DNA of 6,498 nucleotides, taken from contig JBLNDT010000028.1 in the NCBI GenBank assembly GCA_050261915.1, positions 1 to 6,498 of the forward strand. The letters run 5' to 3'. Positions 5,782 through 6,498 of the stretch are shown in pieces; the stretch's first letter is position 1; each line of letters begins with the position of its first letter. Under the pieces are notes generated by a model. It was not told the origin of the DNA. It did no database searches and saw nothing but the letters and a program-made list of their open reading frames with translations. This DNA comes from UBA699 sp050261915. Its GTDB lineage: Bacteria > Bacillota > Clostridia > Clostridiales > Clostridiaceae. The translations under genes were made by a program, and so were the position numbers.

Positions 5782-6218
5782 GATTTTACCCTCTTCAATT
5801 TCTTAATTTGGCGAAAATATAATGTTAAAGAAGCAATTGAACCTCCCGTTGTATCAATAATAACGTCAGTGAATCTACTGGCTCTTCCAGGTATAAACAG
5901 CTGATGGAATTCATCAGAACATGCATACAAAAACACAATAATAATAGAAATTATTACCGTCCTTTTCAAGTTTCTTTCTTCATATACAGCATTGAATGCG
6001 AAAACACATAGCATGAAATACTCAAGGAAGTGAGCCGTCTTTCGCACTGCAAAGTTTGCCATATCCCCAAGCATTGAGTTTAAATTTAAGCCTAATATTT
6101 CAAATAACTTAATAATAAATTTGCTCTTTTCATCTGATATTACTGCTGGCTGGTTTGAAAAAGCAAATATTATTATCATCCAAGCGAACAGCAATACCCA
6201 TTTAATTTTTTTATTCAT
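5778..6218 (-). CDS. VanZ-like family membrane protein
   Basis: A 146-residue membrane protein with about four helices (roughly 6-22, 58-79, 86-102, 117-135). Family signatures are FSNQP at the end of helix 1 (20-24), RKTAHFLEYFML (59-70), SDEFHQLFIPGR (101-112) and DVIIDTTGG (118-126). The family is named after VanZ, which gives low-level teicoplanin resistance, but most chromosomal members such as this one have no proven link to glycopeptide resistance, and there are no van genes here. ATG 6218 follows AAAGGA by 6 bases. It is the first gene of a two-gene operon; its TGA overlaps the ATG of the secreted deacetylase by four bases, which suggests a shared envelope role. Confidence 0.88.
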   Translation of the reverse strand: MNKKIKWVLLFAWMIIIFAFSNQPAVISDEKSKFIIKLFEILGLNLNSMLGDMANFAVRKTAHFLEYFMLCVFAFNAVYEERNLKRTVIISIIIVFLYACSDEFHQLFIPGRASRFTDVIIDTTGGSIASLTLYFRQIKKLKRVKS

Positions 6219-6238
6219 TTATTATCCTTTCAACATAA

Positions 6239-6267
6239 AACATATGTATATTATAATTCTTTTTCAA
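6239..6267 (-). promoter_or_regulatory. Candidate promoter for the VanZ-deacetylase operon
   Basis: On the minus strand TTGAAA (6267-6262) is followed after 17 bases by TATGTT (6244-6239), which would give a very short leader of about 14 bases. A perfect TATAAT also lies within at 6255-6250, with only a T-rich stretch as its -35. Either could serve. The region directly follows the tRNA-Lys terminator, so a promoter is needed here unless there is read-through. Confidence 0.4.
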
Positions 6268-6300
6268 AAAAATAAAAAGCACCCTTTTCAAGGGTACTTT
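6266..6300 (-). terminator. Intrinsic terminator of the rRNA-tRNA operon
   Basis: On the minus strand AAAGTACCC (6300-6292) pairs with GGGTGCTTT (6284-6276), with one G-T wobble and a 7-base loop, followed by TTATTTTTTT. The stem begins at the last base of the encoded tRNA CCA end, so terminator and tRNA share one base. Confidence 0.88.
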
Positions 6301-6375
6301 GGTGGCTCACCGGGGAATCGAACCCCGGACACCATGATTAAAAGTCATGTGCTCTACCGACTGAGCTAGTGAACC
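6300..6375 (-). tRNA. tRNA-Lys (anticodon UUU)
   Basis: The 76-base minus-strand sequence folds as a complete cloverleaf: acceptor GGTTCAC/GTGAGCC, D-arm with AGCTCAGTCGGTAGAGC, anticodon stem ATGA/TCAT with loop CTTTTAA (anticodon TTT, lysine), variable loop GGTGT, T-arm CCGGGGTTCGAATCCCCGG, discriminator A and an encoded CCA. It lies 7 bases after the 5S rRNA and so is part of the same rRNA operon transcript. Confidence 0.97.
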
Positions 6376-6382
6376 TCAATTA

Positions 6383-6498
6383 CCTGGCAGCTACCTACTC
6401 TCCCACAAGGCCTCCCCTGCAGTACCATTGGCGCTCTAAAGCTTAACCTTCGTGTTCGGAATGGGAACGGGTGTTACCTTTAGGCCATTACCACCAGA
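6383..6498 (-). rRNA. rrf: 5S ribosomal RNA
   Basis: The minus-strand 116 bases match bacterial 5S rRNA: 5' TCTGGTGGTAATGGCC, the conserved CCCGTTCCCATTCCGAACAC, AAGGTTAAGC, GCGCCAATGGTACTGC and the 3' end GTAGCTGCCAGG. The ends pair as helix I (CTGGTGGT with GCTGCCAG, including wobbles). The 5' end coincides with the window edge, so at most a base or so is missing. The 23S gene should lie beyond the right edge. Confidence 0.97.

Noticed and set aside
5778..6218. Glycopeptide resistance locus
   Set aside because: Only a VanZ-like family protein is present; no vanS/R, vanH, vanA-type ligase or vanX is in the window.
6121..6369. Plus-strand open frame of 82 codons ending in SPGNRTPDTMIKSHVLYRLS
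   Set aside because: The second half is the antisense of tRNA-Lys and its terminator; GNRTPD is the well-known false peptide from the tRNA T-arm. The first half is antisense to the VanZ-like gene.
1..6498. CRISPR array, insertion sequence, prophage or attachment site
   Set aside because: No spaced direct repeats, transposase, integrase or terminal repeats were seen; the tRNA-Lys is intact with no repeated 3' end elsewhere in the window.

Overview
The window looks like the chromosome of a low-GC Firmicute, most probably a Clostridium or close relative. The evidence is AT-rich DNA, strong purine-rich ribosome binding sites, AT-biased codons, a clostridial-type 5S rRNA followed directly by tRNA-Lys, and protein families typical of clostridia (DUF1904, YjdF/DUF2992, VanZ-like, a lipoprotein NodB deacetylase). 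I cannot name the species from sequence alone. I see no transposase, phage gene, CRISPR array or attachment site, so this is ordinary housekeeping chromosome.

Layout. Bases 1-369 hold no gene. They contain, on the minus strand, what looks like the promoter region of another rRNA operon lying beyond the left edge: a TTGACA-17-TATTAT promoter, an extended -10 promoter upstream of it, a start-site hairpin and a boxA antitermination sequence. A plus-strand promoter for the DUF1904 gene (370-696) diverges from it. That gene ends convergently against a membrane-anchored MutS-like ATPase (740-2302, minus) at a shared bidirectional terminator. Next, all on the minus strand, come yjdF (2379-2798) with its own promoter, a structured leader that I take to be the yjdF riboswitch, and a terminator built into its last codons. 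Upstream of it lies a four-gene run transcribed leftward: an ECF sigma factor (4285-4809), a small one-helix membrane protein that is probably its anti-sigma factor (4011-4292), a YIP1-like membrane protein (3467-4009) and an HemG-like flavodoxin (2913-3443). A strong hairpin separates this from a VanZ-like protein / polysaccharide deacetylase pair (6218-4927) whose genes overlap by ATGA. The right end is the 3' end of an rRNA operon: 5S rRNA (essentially complete), tRNA-Lys(UUU) seven bases later, and an intrinsic terminator.

How the parts work together. The gene cluster sits between two rRNA operons pointing the same way (the left one is inferred from its promoter and leader only). The sigma/anti-sigma/YIP1 genes overlap or abut, so they are probably translated as a unit and form a membrane-signal-to-transcription switch with an unknown trigger. 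The VanZ-like and deacetylase proteins both act at the cell envelope. The most interesting element is the yjdF leader: a hairpin loop in it is perfectly complementary to the yjdF Shine-Dalgarno sequence, which gives a visible mechanism for translational control. This riboswitch class is already described in the literature, so it is a strong recognition rather than a new system. I found nothing here that I would call a wholly new system.
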